DNA of 33,213 nucleotides. It comes from Bacillus norwichensis. GTDB lineage: Bacteria > Bacillota > Bacilli > Bacillales > Bacillaceae_C. Location of the stretch: assembly GCF_014836955.1 (NCBI RefSeq), contig NZ_JACSPV010000049.1, forward strand, positions 1 through 33,213. Reading direction: 5' to 3'. The notes under the pieces were generated by a model, which saw only the letters and a list, made by a program, of their open reading frames with translations, did not search any database and was not told the DNA's origin. Position numbers and translations under genes: made by a program. Of this stretch, positions 7,957 to 16,250 are shown piece after piece; the stretch's first letter is position 1, and each line of letters opens with the position of its first letter.

Positions 7957-8724
7957 ATGAACGACATGAATCAGAAGGATATGACGATTCTTGATCATAT
8001 AGAAGAATTAAGAAAACGGCTGATGATTATAGTCGTTTTCTTTGTGCTGGCGGTTGTTGTCAGCTTTTTTTTATCACAGCCACTTATTAAATGGCTTCAA
8101 CATGCAAGTGTTGCACAAGAGATAACAATGAATGCCTTTCGGGTGACCGATCCGTTTAAGGTGTTCATGCAAATGGCGTTTGTGCTGGCATTTATTATAA
8201 CTTCGCCGGTTATTTTATATCAGGTGTGGGCGTTTATCAGCCCTGGATTATTGGAGAAGGAACGGAGAGTGACGCTTGGTTATATTCCTGTTTCCGTCAC
8301 TTTATTTTTAGCGGGAGTCCTGTTTTCATACTTTGTTCTTTTTCCGTTTGTAATTCGCTTCATGATGAGCTTATCGGGGAATATGGAGATCCAGACAACA
8401 ATTGGAATCAATGAGTATTTCCATTTTTTATTTCAGATCACCATCCCATTTGGTGTGCTTTTTCAATTACCTGTTGTCATGTTATTCTTGACGCGGCTCG
8501 GAATTGTAACGCCGGCTTTATTGAAGAAAATCCGTAAATATGCATATTTTGTTTTAATCGTGGTAGCGGCATTTATTACCCCGCCGGATGTCATCTCGCA
8601 TATGATGGTGACTGTGCCTTTGCTTCTTCTTTATGAAATTAGTATATGGATTTCAAAAATAGGCTACAAAAAGGCGCAGGCTGCGGAAGCGGAGCATGAG
8701 CGTACATTAACTGAACAGCAATAA
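7957..8724 (+). CDS. tatC: Twin-arginine translocase subunit TatC (TatCy type)
   Basis: TatC is the six-helix membrane receptor for twin-arginine signal peptides. The sequence starts with the conserved cytosolic LDHIEELRKRL, then helix 1, and contains AFRVTDPFKVFMQMAFVLAF, YQVWAFISPGLLEKERR, GINEYFHFLFQITIPFGVLFQLPVVMLFL and the ITPPDVISHMMVTVPLLLLYEISI end, all standard. Length is 255 aa from ATG 7957; ATG 7966 (252 aa, AGGATG 6 nt upstream) is an equally good start. Four bases separate it from tatA, so they are co-transcribed. A terminator follows at 8732. Confidence 0.94.
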   Translation: MNDMNQKDMTILDHIEELRKRLMIIVVFFVLAVVVSFFLSQPLIKWLQHASVAQEITMNAFRVTDPFKVFMQMAFVLAFIITSPVILYQVWAFISPGLLEKERRVTLGYIPVSVTLFLAGVLFSYFVLFPFVIRFMMSLSGNMEIQTTIGINEYFHFLFQITIPFGVLFQLPVVMLFLTRLGIVTPALLKKIRKYAYFVLIVVAAFITPPDVISHMMVTVPLLLLYEISIWISKIGYKKAQAAEAEHERTLTEQQ

Positions 8725-8731
8725 CAATACA

Positions 8732-8760
8732 GGCATCTTACAGTCGTAGGGTGCTTTTTT
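8732..8760 (+). terminator. Terminator of rex-tatA-tatC
   Basis: A GCATCTTAC / GTAGGGTGC stem with a 4-nt loop is followed by TTTTTT, 8 nt after the tatC stop. Confidence 0.85.
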
Positions 8761-8774
8761 GATGTTTAAGAAAT

Positions 8775-9035
8775 TATAAAATTCTAAGGAGTGAATAATA
8801 TATTTATTGCACAATGCCACGTCCAGCAACAGCGCCTATCGAGTAGACTCGCTTACAAAGTTAACACCGGAAAGCTAAGCCCCAAGCCATGCGGAAGCAG
8901 TGCTCCTGCGGCACAACATTTTTAGCGATTCAATTGACATGAGCAGTTTTACTGTGGTGACTGAGGAACTCCCACATCAAAATTCATCTTAAGGCGCACG
9001 TCTTTCACTTTTCTTAATGAATTTAAAATTTCTTC
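8775..9035. other. Intergenic stretch with no recognised gene
   Basis: About 260 bp between the tatC terminator and the S-box promoter. The part 8815-8925 is richer in GC than its flanks and contains short complementary segments (GCGGAAGCAG / CTGCGGC), but matches no RNA family that I recognise. A 40-codon open frame after AAGGAGTG at 8791 would have to start at a non-standard ATA codon, so I do not call it. Confidence 0.4.
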
Positions 9036-9064
9036 TTGACAGATTATTTGGCATAGGATACGAT
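9036..9064 (+). promoter_or_regulatory. sigma-A promoter of the S-box operon
   Basis: A perfect -35 TTGACA (9036-9041), 17-nt spacer and TACGAT (9059-9064) predict a start near 9071, about 43 nt before the riboswitch. Confidence 0.85.
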
Positions 9065-9113
9065 GTAGTCACATGAATTCCAAGATGTAAAAAATTGCTA
9101 ATTAAATAAATTT

Positions 9114-9283
9114 TTCTTATCCAGAGAGGTGGAGGGACTGGCCCTTTGAAGCCTCGGCAGCAGACCACATTGGTACTGTGCCAATTCCAGCAAGCTTGAA
9201 AAGCTTGAAAGATAAGAAGAGAACATTGAATTTTACGGCAAAACCTCTTCTTATTTGTATTTTAAGAAGAGGTTTTTATTTTT
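9114..9283 (+). ncRNA. SAM-I (S-box) riboswitch with terminator
   Basis: The aptamer runs from about 9114 to 9218. P1 is TTCTTATC (9114-9121) with GATAAGAA (9211-9218), enclosing the S-box signatures CAGAGAGGTGGAGGGAC, GAAGCCTCGGCAGCAG and TGTGCCAATTCCAGCAAG. The expression platform is clear. ATAAGAAGAG (9212-9221) can pair perfectly with CTCTTCTTAT (9245-9254) as antiterminator, or the latter forms the terminator AACCTCTTCTT / AAGAAGAGGTT with its T run ending at 9283. Binding of S-adenosylmethionine stabilises P1 and lets the terminator form, so downstream genes are off when SAM is plentiful. Confidence 0.96.
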
Positions 9284-9301
9284 GGGGCTTAGGAGGGGAG
9301 T

Positions 9302-9469
9302 ATGTTGGCAAAAGTAGATGAAAATGCTGTGAATGACATCGTTTCTGCTTTGAGCAAGCTTGAGTACGGATCATTAGTGATTACCGTTCATGATGGAGAA
9401 GTGACACAGATCGATACGACAGAGAAAAAGCGTTATAAAATGGAAGCAAAGAAAAGGAAGGCACAATGA
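9302..9469 (+). CDS. yezD: Small YezD-family (DUF2292) protein
   Basis: A 55-aa protein with the DUF2292 pattern: N-terminal helix (NAVNDIVSALSKLEYGS), then a beta hairpin LVITVHDGEVTQIDTTEKKRYK and a basic tail. The family has no proven function but occurs with sulfur-assimilation genes. ATG 9302 has AGGAGGGG close upstream. It is the first gene after the SAM riboswitch, so a role in sulfur or methionine metabolism is inferred from context. The stop overlaps a 13-codon frame (ATGA) that ends at the following hairpin. Confidence 0.85.
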   Translation: MLAKVDENAVNDIVSALSKLEYGSLVITVHDGEVTQIDTTEKKRYKMEAKKRKAQ

Positions 9470-9507
9470 TGGAAAAAAATAAATATGTTTGCCGATTAGA
9501 CAACTAA
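9466..9507 (+). other. 13-codon frame abutting a terminator (possible leader peptide)
   Basis: The frame reads MMEKNKYVCRLDN and starts within the yezD stop codon as ATGA. Its TAA ends one base before the next terminator hairpin. A ribosome at this stop would cover the base of the hairpin. This could be coupled attenuation or chance; nothing else supports it. Confidence 0.25.
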
Positions 9508-9549
9508 AGGCATCTTTCTATTCAACGCGAATGGAAGGATGCTTTTTTT
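9508..9549 (+). terminator. Terminator or attenuator between yezD and the monooxygenase
   Basis: GGCATCTTTCTATTC / GAATGGAAGGATGC forms a long, slightly imperfect stem with a 5-nt loop, followed by seven T. No promoter is evident between it and the next gene, so the operon must be transcribed by readthrough, or the hairpin is regulated. Confidence 0.85.
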
Positions 9550-9578
9550 CTAAAAAAGACAGGGAGGTAAGAGAGATA

Positions 9579-10589
9579 ATGGGTTATAAGCTTGGAATAC
9601 TTGATCAAAGTCCTGTTTTTCCAGGGAGAAATACATTTGATGCATTACAGCAAACCATCCATCTTGCTCGTAAAGCAGAGGAGTGGGGATATTCACGTTT
9701 TTGGGTGGCTGAGCATCATCATATGGAGGATGTTGCGGGCTCTTCACCGGAAGTGCTCATATCACATTTACTTGCCCGAACAAAGTATATCCGGATTGGG
9801 GCAGGAGGAATCATGCTACAGCACTACAGTCCTTATAAGGTGGTGGAAAATTTCCACGTATTATCAGCCCTTTCACCAGGCAGGGTTGATCTAGGGGTTG
9901 GTCCTTCACCTGGTGGACTGCCTTTAGCAACAAAAGCTTTGCAATATGGAACCGAAAATGATGGAACAGATTTTGCGGATCGTCTAACATTTGTCAAAGC
10001 GCTTGTGGATGATACAGTTGAGGAGCACCATCCACTTGCGGGAATACAGGCTTTGCCTAGACCGCCTATCAAGCCGGGGGTTTTCCTCCTGGGGGGCAGT
10101 GCAACCAGTGCAAGGCTTGCGGCAGAATTGGGCTTGCATTTTGTATTCGCCAATTTCTTAGTCAGCAATGAAAAAGTATTAGCTCAAGCGGCCAAAATAT
10201 ATCATGAAAATTATCCGCAGGGAACCTTCATAGCAGCCGTTGCTGTTCTGGCAGCGCCAGATCAAAAAACAGCGGAAGAACTGGCAAATGAACATGGATT
10301 ATATGAAATCCATCTGAACAGCGGCCAAACTTTGAAAGTCCAATCGCTCCGACAGGTCACAGCCTATAAAAAACAGGCAACTGAACCATTTGAAATAAAG
10401 GAGATCAAAGCAGATATAATAGCGGGAACTGCAAGTACAGTTAAAGCCGCACTCGCTCGACTTCATGAAAGATATCATATCGATGAATTTATTCTTCACA
10501 CCCCCATCAGAAAGGAAAGGGAACGGCTTCGATCGTTTGAACTGTTAAGTCCTGTGCCTGCCGAAGAGAGAATCATAGAGCGGGCATAG
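9579..10589 (+). CDS. Luciferase-like flavin monooxygenase, MsnO8/CmoO-type
   Basis: A 336-aa class-C flavin-dependent monooxygenase (bacterial luciferase TIM barrel) using FMNH2 and O2. Visible features are MGYKLGILDQSPV at the N-terminus, the EEWGYSRFWVAEHHHM active-site strand, HYSPYKVVENFHVLSALSPGRVDLGVGPSPGG, and GGSATSARLAAELGLHFVFANF, which fit the MsnO8 subgroup that includes B. subtilis YtmO. ATG 9579 has GGGAGGTAAGAGAG upstream; the frame extends 30 codons further but through the terminator hairpin. It shares the S-box transcription unit with a GNAT, a Met-type transporter and a second monooxygenase, so oxidation of an organosulfur compound is the likely job; the substrate is unknown. 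Confidence 0.85.
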   Translation: MGYKLGILDQSPVFPGRNTFDALQQTIHLARKAEEWGYSRFWVAEHHHMEDVAGSSPEVLISHLLARTKYIRIGAGGIMLQHYSPYKVVENFHVLSALSPGRVDLGVGPSPGGLPLATKALQYGTENDGTDFADRLTFVKALVDDTVEEHHPLAGIQALPRPPIKPGVFLLGGSATSARLAAELGLHFVFANFLVSNEKVLAQAAKIYHENYPQGTFIAAVAVLAAPDQKTAEELANEHGLYEIHLNSGQTLKVQSLRQVTAYKKQATEPFEIKEIKADIIAGTASTVKAALARLHERYHIDEFILHTPIRKERERLRSFELLSPVPAEERIIERA

Positions 10590-10642
10590 TAAAATTCAAA
10601 ACCTAAATCAGACTATTTTCATGTGAATAATAGGAGGTAGTG

Positions 10643-11185
10643 ATGACTTGTCTAATGAATCGGTCAATTCTTGTTAAGGAAATGGAGGAAAAGGACAAAG
10701 AGATGGTACGTAGGGTGCTGGTTGATAGTTATCAACAGTTTGAAGCTGTATTTGATCCGGAGCGGTGGACGGACTATTTGAAGGAACTGATTTCCTCCAT
10801 TGATCACCCAAATATTGATAAGCTTTTGATCGCCAAACGGGATAAGGAGATACTTGGCAGTTTGCAGCTGTTTCCGTCAGCCGAAAAAGCTTACATGAAA
10901 TGGGATGTTCAAATTGATGCTCCCATTATTCGTTTCTTGGGCGTCCATCCCCAGGCAAGAGGACTAGGAGTAGGAAGAAAGCTTTTAAAAGCGGCCATAT
11001 CTTACCTTGAAACTCAAAGGGCAACCAGTGTATTTTTGCACACGACTGATACGATGGAACAGGCCATCAGATTATATGAAGGTTTTGGTTTCATCCGTGA
11101 TCTGTCCAAGGAAATTTATACAGATGATCGGTTGATCAAGTGTTACAGATTTGATCTGAACAAAAAAACGGGGGATAGAAAATGA
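10643..11185 (+). CDS. GNAT family N-acetyltransferase (sulfur-operon member)
   Basis: A 180-aa acetyl-CoA-dependent N-acetyltransferase. Motif A is visible as RFLGVHPQARGLGVGRKLLKAAI (about residues 93-115), followed by the SVFLHTTDTMEQAIRLYEGFGF motif B. ATG 10643 has TAGGAGG 5 nt upstream; GTG 10640 is too close to it. The stop overlaps the next gene (ATGA). In the B. subtilis ytmI operon, a GNAT (YtmI/SnaA) acetylates S-modified cysteine before monooxygenase cleavage; a matching role here is inferred from the neighbours, not from sequence identity I can measure. Confidence 0.82.
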   Translation: MTCLMNRSILVKEMEEKDKEMVRRVLVDSYQQFEAVFDPERWTDYLKELISSIDHPNIDKLLIAKRDKEILGSLQLFPSAEKAYMKWDVQIDAPIIRFLGVHPQARGLGVGRKLLKAAISYLETQRATSVFLHTTDTMEQAIRLYEGFGFIRDLSKEIYTDDRLIKCYRFDLNKKTGDRK

Positions 11186-12021
11186 ATTTTAAACAGGGAC
11201 TATTCATATTGTTGGCGGCTTGTGGATTACTATTTGTGACTGGTTGCGGCGTTCAAAAGGAAACTTCAGCAAAAGATCCTGATAAAGAAGCAAAAGAGAA
11301 CGATGTAACGCTGAAAATAGCAGCTTCGTCTACACCACATGCTGAAATCCTTGAATTTATCGGGCCTGATTTGGAAAAAGAAGGAATTAAATTGGATATT
11401 TCAATCGTTTCTGACGGTATTCAAACAAACCAGCAAACAGCAGATGGAGAGTTGGATGCGAACTTCTTCCAACACACGCCATACCTTGAGCAGGTGAATA
11501 AAGACAGCGGACTGGATCTTGTTAATGTGAAAGGAATCCATATCGAACCATTTGGCATTTATTCGAAGAAAATTGACTCAATCAAGGATTTGTCAAAGGG
11601 TGCGAAAATAGCATTGCCGAAGGATCCAGTAAATTTCTCCCGAGCGTTGGAGCTCTTGGCAACTAATGACGTGATTGAGCTTGATAAGTCTAAATCAGGG
11701 GATTATGTGCTTGCTGATATTGTGAAAAATGAAAAAAAGCTGAAGTTTATACCAGTTGATAGTGCAGTTTTAGTTCATTCTCTTGATGATGTAGAAGCAT
11801 CTGCAATTAATACGAACTATGCTTTGGAAGGCGGTTTTCAACCTCTTGAGGATTCATTGATTATTGAAGGAAACGAATCTCCTTATGTCAATATTTTAGT
11901 TTCACGGAAAGATAATCAGAACGATGAAGCTATTAAGAAGCTTGCTGAAGCTCTGACAACAGAAAAAGTGAAGGAATTTATTTTAGATAAATATAAAGGA
12001 GCAGTGGTACCTGCTTTTTAA
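11182..12021 (+). CDS. metQ: Methionine-type ABC transporter substrate-binding lipoprotein (MetQ family), first copy
   Basis: A 279-aa NlpA/MetQ-family solute-binding lipoprotein. The signal peptide ends in a lipobox VTGC (Cys22). The mature part contains the family segments KIAASSTPHAEILEFI, ELDANFFQHTPYLEQVN, PFGIYSKKI, IALPKDPVNFSRAL and the terminal VKEFILDKYKGAVVPAF. It would bind methionine or a related thioether at the outer face of the membrane and deliver it to the MetN-MetP pair encoded downstream. It overlaps the GNAT gene by 4 nt and is separated from metN by 315 nt of unusual sequence. Confidence 0.9.
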   Translation: MNFKQGLFILLAACGLLFVTGCGVQKETSAKDPDKEAKENDVTLKIAASSTPHAEILEFIGPDLEKEGIKLDISIVSDGIQTNQQTADGELDANFFQHTPYLEQVNKDSGLDLVNVKGIHIEPFGIYSKKIDSIKDLSKGAKIALPKDPVNFSRALELLATNDVIELDKSKSGDYVLADIVKNEKKLKFIPVDSAVLVHSLDDVEASAINTNYALEGGFQPLEDSLIIEGNESPYVNILVSRKDNQNDEAIKKLAEALTTEKVKEFILDKYKGAVVPAF

Positions 12022-12336
12022 TGTGAACCGGAGAGCGACGCAAGATAAAGGAAATATAGCGAAGCTACTAAAAAGCCGATGTTGACATATCGTAGGGAGG
12101 ATAAGGAAGTCTACTAGTCGCAGGAGCTCGGATCTGGAAAATAAAAAAAAATTAGATGTTTCAGTATGTGGTCTAGGTGTGTAGGGACAGAAGTTATGCC
12201 CTGATCCAAGCAAACGTGAAGGAATCACCAAACAGCAGGATGAGACTGTCTAGTGAGGGGCAGAGAGATCGGGTTAAATTGTGACCGAGAAACTGCCAAC
12301 TTTGCGCTTTTCATACAGAATGGGAGGAGATTTTCC
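12022..12336 (+). other. Unexplained structured, purine-rich spacer inside the met operon
   Basis: A 315-bp gap between metQ and metN in an otherwise tightly packed operon. It is purine-rich (AAGATAAAGGAAATATAGCG, GTAGGGAGGATAAGGAAG) and has no convincing gene. At its end GGCAG (12259) pairs with CTGCC (12293), and inside this TCGG pairs with CCGA, forming a two-tier hairpin before the metN ribosome site. The look recalls an intron or ncRNA relic, but I see no group II domain V and no T-box TGGNACC motif. Confidence 0.4.
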
Positions 12337-13416
12337 ATGATTGAATTCCGCCAGGTCTCAAAAGTGTTCAGAAGTGGAGCAAAAGAGATCGAGGCACTAA
12401 AGGATGTAAATTTGACGGTGGAAAAGGGAGATATCTTTGGAGTAATTGGCTTTAGTGGTGCCGGAAAAAGCACATTGATCCGAACGGTCAATCTACTGGA
12501 ATATCCTACTTCGGGTGAAGTAATTGTGGAAGGAAAAAGCTTGGTAAAAATGTCGGAGAAGGAACTGCGGAAGGCTAAAAAGAATATTGGGATGATTTTC
12601 CAACATTTTAATTTGCTTCATTCCAAGAGTGTTTTTGAGAATGTCGCTATGCCATTAATTCTTAGTAGGAGAAAGAAAAAGGAGATAGAGAAACGTGTCC
12701 ATGAAGTTCTCCGATTTGTCGGGCTGGAAGATAAGGCGCAAAATTATCCCGGCCAACTATCAGGAGGACAAAAGCAGAGAGTGGGGATTGCGCGGGCACT
12801 TGTGACGAATCCCTCTATTCTGTTATGCGATGAAGCCACTTCGGCCTTGGACCCACAAACAACGCGTTCTATTTTGGATTTGTTGAAGCGAGTGAACGAA
12901 GAATATAAGATCACGATTTTAATCATTACACATGAAATGGAAGTCATTAAAGAAATTTGCAACAGGGTGGCGGTTATGGAAAACGGCCGAATCATTGAAA
13001 GCGGATCGACATTTGATATTTTTGCTCATCCCAAAACTGAGACGACGCGTAACTTCGTCCGGACTGTTGTCCAAGATGAGGTTCCAGAAAGTGTCTATCC
13101 TTTTTCAAAATCTAATGAACAGCCTGGTCGAATTTTTAAAATGAATTTTATCGGATTCAGTTCAGGGCAGCCTATCATATCCAGAACGGCAAAAAGCTAT
13201 GATGTGGAAATCAATGTATTATTCGGAAACATTTCGGAGTTGCAAGGAATTCCGATTGGTCACTTGATCGTGGAATTGATAGGAAAGGATTATGAAATTG
13301 AACGTGCGTTGCAATTCATCACCACGCAAAATATCGAAGTGAAGGAGGTTCTGGATGATGGAAGTCAGCACAGAGTTAATTTTGAACGCCTTGCGGGAAA
13401 CGCTCTACATGGTTAG
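12337..13416 (+). CDS. metN: Methionine-type ABC transporter ATP-binding protein MetN
   Basis: A 359-aa ATPase of the methionine uptake family. It has Walker A GFSGAGKST, Q-loop MIFQHFNLLHSKSVFENVAMPL, signature LSGGQKQRVGIARAL, Walker B LLCDEATSALDPQTT and the H-loop ITHEM. After about residue 265 comes a regulatory NIL (ACT-like) domain, which in MetN senses methionine and inhibits transport. ATG 12337 has GGGAGGAGAT 5-6 nt upstream; the frame is open for 28 further codons through the hairpin region. Its end overlaps the permease gene by 62 nt. Confidence 0.93.
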   Translation: MIEFRQVSKVFRSGAKEIEALKDVNLTVEKGDIFGVIGFSGAGKSTLIRTVNLLEYPTSGEVIVEGKSLVKMSEKELRKAKKNIGMIFQHFNLLHSKSVFENVAMPLILSRRKKKEIEKRVHEVLRFVGLEDKAQNYPGQLSGGQKQRVGIARALVTNPSILLCDEATSALDPQTTRSILDLLKRVNEEYKITILIITHEMEVIKEICNRVAVMENGRIIESGSTFDIFAHPKTETTRNFVRTVVQDEVPESVYPFSKSNEQPGRIFKMNFIGFSSGQPIISRTAKSYDVEINVLFGNISELQGIPIGHLIVELIGKDYEIERALQFITTQNIEVKEVLDDGSQHRVNFERLAGNALHG

Positions 13417-14011
13417 TATCTCGTTATTTTTCGGGGGCATTCTCGGGATATTCCTTGGCGTTTTGCTGGTCGTGACAAGGAAAGGGCACATATTGGAAAA
13501 TCGCTGGGTTTTTTCCATAGTGAATCCGATTGTCAATACGTTCCGCTCGATTCCATTTATCATTTTACTCGTCGCTATCATTCCGTTCACTAGGCTTATC
13601 GTCGGGACGTCAATTGGAACGACAGCTGCGATTGTGCCACTTGTCCTTCATATCGGCCCATACTTCTCCAGGCTCGTGGAAAATTCATTACTTGAAGTGG
13701 ATGAGGGGATTATTGAAGCGGCAAAGGCGATGGGAGCCTCTCCATTTCAAATCATACGCCGGTTCTTATTTCCGGAGGCCTTCGCCTCTTTAATATTGAG
13801 CTTAACTACTGTAACGATTGGATTGATCGGTGCTACAGCGATGGCGGGTGCTGTAGGAGGCGGTGGTCTTGGTGATGTGGCGATAACCTACGGTTATCAG
13901 CGGTTTAGTACAATTACGATTTTTGTGACAGTTGTGATCCTTGTTTTGCTTGTACAAGGGATTCAAAGTATAGGGAATTTCCTGGAAAGGAAAATTAGAA
14001 GAGCGGATTAA
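13355..14011 (+). CDS. metP: Methionine-type ABC transporter permease (MetI/MetP)
   Basis: A 218-aa integral membrane subunit with five or more hydrophobic helices. It carries the MetI-family sequence NTFRSIPFIILLVAIIPFTRLIVGTSIG and the coupling (EAA) loop EAAKAMGASPFQIIRRFLFPEA, followed by GLIGATAMAGAVGGGGLGDVAITYGYQR. AAGGAGG at 13342-13348 precedes two ATG codons (13355, 13358). The 62-nt overlap with metN implies translational coupling. Confidence 0.93.
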   Translation: MMEVSTELILNALRETLYMVSISLFFGGILGIFLGVLLVVTRKGHILENRWVFSIVNPIVNTFRSIPFIILLVAIIPFTRLIVGTSIGTTAAIVPLVLHIGPYFSRLVENSLLEVDEGIIEAAKAMGASPFQIIRRFLFPEAFASLILSLTTVTIGLIGATAMAGAVGGGGLGDVAITYGYQRFSTITIFVTVVILVLLVQGIQSIGNFLERKIRRAD

Positions 14012-14038
14012 TGCGGGGGACAACAGAGAGGGGCATGA

Positions 14039-14881
14039 ATGGTGAAAAAATGGTTGATATCCATATTGATTCTTGGAATGCTTTTGACAGGATGCTCTAA
14101 CAATACAACGAAGGCAGAAAAAGAAACAGTAAAAGTTGGGATTAGGAGTAATCATACAAGGGTTTGGGATTATTTGAAGGAGGAAGCCAAGAAGGAAGGT
14201 ATTAATATCGAGGTAGTCAATTTTTCCTCGGCAGTTGATCCGAACCAAGCGTTAGCAGAAGGGGATATCGATCTCAACTCTTTTCAGCATGTGGCTTATT
14301 TAGATGCTTTTATTGAGAATACGGAATCCGATCTTGTTCCGATTGGAACGACAATCATTGCGCCACTCGGTTTATATTCCATAAAATACGATTCCTTGGA
14401 CGAACTTCCGGATGGAGCTCAAATAGCGGTGCCAAATGATGCATCCAATTGGGGCAGAGCATTGTTATTGCTGCAAGAAGCTGGGCTGTTAAAAGTGGTG
14501 GATGATTTTGATGGTAATGGCGGAGAAGACAAAATCAAAGAGAATCCGAAAAATATTGATATTGTTCCTGTGGATGGGGCAAGTGCTCCACGGGTGATGG
14601 AAGATACGGATGCTTCTATTATTAATAATGGCGTTTCAATGGAGGCAGGTCTTTCTTTAGCTGATGCACTCATCCATGAAAGTAAAACAGCAAAACCATA
14701 CATTAACATTATTGCGGCAAGGAGTGAAGATAAAGATAACGAAATTTTCAAGAAAATCGTTGGTCTTTATCAATCGGAAAAGACCGCAGAATTCATTGAA
14801 GAGGAATACAAAGGAAATTACTTGCCAACATTTATTTCGCTTGATGAGCTGAGTACTTATAAAGAGACATACTCCAACTGA
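14039..14881 (+). CDS. Methionine-type ABC transporter substrate-binding lipoprotein (MetQ family), second copy
   Basis: A second NlpA/MetQ-family lipoprotein of 280 aa, with signal peptide and lipobox LTGC (Cys18). It shows VKVGIRSNHTRVWDYLKEEAKKEGINIEVV, DLNSFQHVAYLDAFI, APLGLYSIKYDSLDEL, IAVPNDASNWGRALLLL and YQSEKTAEFIEEEYKGNYLPTF. It clearly differs in sequence from the first copy (11182-12021), so the two may bring different substrates to one MetN-MetP pump. GAGAGGGG lies just upstream of ATG 14039, and the gene ends 16 nt before the next monooxygenase. Confidence 0.9.
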   Translation: MVKKWLISILILGMLLTGCSNNTTKAEKETVKVGIRSNHTRVWDYLKEEAKKEGINIEVVNFSSAVDPNQALAEGDIDLNSFQHVAYLDAFIENTESDLVPIGTTIIAPLGLYSIKYDSLDELPDGAQIAVPNDASNWGRALLLLQEAGLLKVVDDFDGNGGEDKIKENPKNIDIVPVDGASAPRVMEDTDASIINNGVSMEAGLSLADALIHESKTAKPYINIIAARSEDKDNEIFKKIVGLYQSEKTAEFIEEEYKGNYLPTFISLDELSTYKETYSN

Positions 14882-14897
14882 TAAGGAGAGATTTTAA

Positions 14898-16250
14898 ATG
14901 GCACGGAAAAGACAAATCAAGCTGGCAGCATATTTGATCGGATCAGGCATGCATTTCACTGCATGGAGACACCCGCAATCGAGTCCGGATGCAAGCATTG
15001 ATGTGAAAGCTCTGCAGAAATTAGCCCAAATTGCGGAAAAAGGGAAGTTTGATCTCGCCTTCATTGCCGACAGCTTGGCGATTAATCATGAGTCGCATCC
15101 ACATATCTTAAATCGTTTTGATCCTATTGTGTTAATTACCGCGTTGGCCGCGACAACCGAAAAAATCGGGCTGGGTGCGACAGCTTCGACGACATATAGC
15201 GAACCTTATACGCTAGCACGTCAATTTGCATCAGTCGATCATATTAGCGGCGGGAGGGCTGGCTGGAATGTTGTCACGACTGCAGACGCCACAGGAGAAA
15301 CAGTTCTAAATTTTAGCAAAAAGAAACATTGGGAACATGATCATCGCTATGAAAGAGCTGAAGAATTCATTGATGTAGTTCAAGGGCTTTGGGATTCATG
15401 GGAAGATGATGCGTTCATTTATGACAAGGAAAGCGGGCAATTCTATCATCCGAAGAAAGTACATGAGCTTCGTTATGAAGGAGAATATTTTCAGGTAAAA
15501 GGTCCATTGAATATTGCACGGTCGAGGCAAGGGCAGCCAGTGATTATTCAAGCTGGGGCCTCTGTTCCAGGACAGCGGTTGGCGGCCCGCACAGCGGAAG
15601 TTGTTTTTACTCATTGGGATGATATTGAAGAGGCTAAACAGTTTTATCAAAAACTGAAGTCACAACTTAAGGAATTTGATAGAGAAGAAGATGAGCTTCA
15701 CATTCTTCATGGCATCTCTCCAATTGTCGGGGAAACGGAAGAAGAAGCCATTCGAAAATATAATGAGCTTCAACAGCTAGTTGATCCTTATGAAAGTTTA
15801 AGGTTTGTTTCGGGATATATGGGAAATGTGAATTTTTCCAAATATACACTAGATACTCCCGCACGAGAAGTAGAGTTTCCAAAGGTGAACAGTATTCAAA
15901 GCCAGTTTAATGAAATGAAGAAAATAATTGATCAAGAGAATTTGAAAGTCGGAGATTTATATACGAGATTTTTTGGAGCGGCAAAACGCGATGGTTTTAT
16001 CGGGACACCTCTGCAGGTAGCTGATGAAATAGAAAAATGGTTCACAGAAAAAGCGGCAGATGGATTCATGATCCAATTTCCGCTTTTGCCGAGAGATTTG
16101 GATGATTTCGTAACGCATGTTATTCCAATTTTACAGGAGAGAGGGTTGTTTCGCCTGGATTACGAGGGAGACACCCTTCGTGAACATCTCGGTTTACAGG
16201 TTCCAGAAAATCGTTTTGCATCAAAAGAAAAGCAGCTCAACAGGATTTAA
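14898..16250 (+). CDS. NtaA/SnaA/DszA-family flavin monooxygenase (CmoJ/YtnJ-like)
   Basis: A 450-aa FMNH2-dependent monooxygenase of the NtaA/SnaA/DszA/DmoA family. Diagnostic segments are KLAAYLIGSGMHFTAWRHP, FDLAFIADS, LAATTEKIGLGATASTTYSEPYTLARQFASVDHISGGRAGWNVVTT and GPLNIARSRQGQPVIIQAGASVPGQRLAARTAEVVF. Members cleave C-N or C-S bonds oxidatively and depend on a separate flavin reductase, here probably the gene at 16400. ATG 14898 has AAGGAGAG 8 nt upstream. A repeat element starts exactly at its stop codon. The real substrate is unknown; a modified cysteine or thioether is inferred from the operon. Confidence 0.88.
   Translation: MARKRQIKLAAYLIGSGMHFTAWRHPQSSPDASIDVKALQKLAQIAEKGKFDLAFIADSLAINHESHPHILNRFDPIVLITALAATTEKIGLGATASTTYSEPYTLARQFASVDHISGGRAGWNVVTTADATGETVLNFSKKKHWEHDHRYERAEEFIDVVQGLWDSWEDDAFIYDKESGQFYHPKKVHELRYEGEYFQVKGPLNIARSRQGQPVIIQAGASVPGQRLAARTAEVVFTHWDDIEEAKQFYQKLKSQLKEFDREEDELHILHGISPIVGETEEEAIRKYNELQQLVDPYESLRFVSGYMGNVNFSKYTLDTPAREVEFPKVNSIQSQFNEMKKIIDQENLKVGDLYTRFFGAAKRDGFIGTPLQVADEIEKWFTEKAADGFMIQFPLLPRDLDDFVTHVIPILQERGLFRLDYEGDTLREHLGLQVPENRFASKEKQLNRI

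Noticed and set aside
8791-8925. Possible small gene after AAGGAGTG
   Set aside because: It would need an ATA start, and the 40-residue product resembles nothing I know.
12022-12336. T-box, second S-box or group II intron in the metQ-metN spacer
   Set aside because: No TGGNACC T-box motif, no S-box core and no domain V hairpin are visible. I left it as unexplained.
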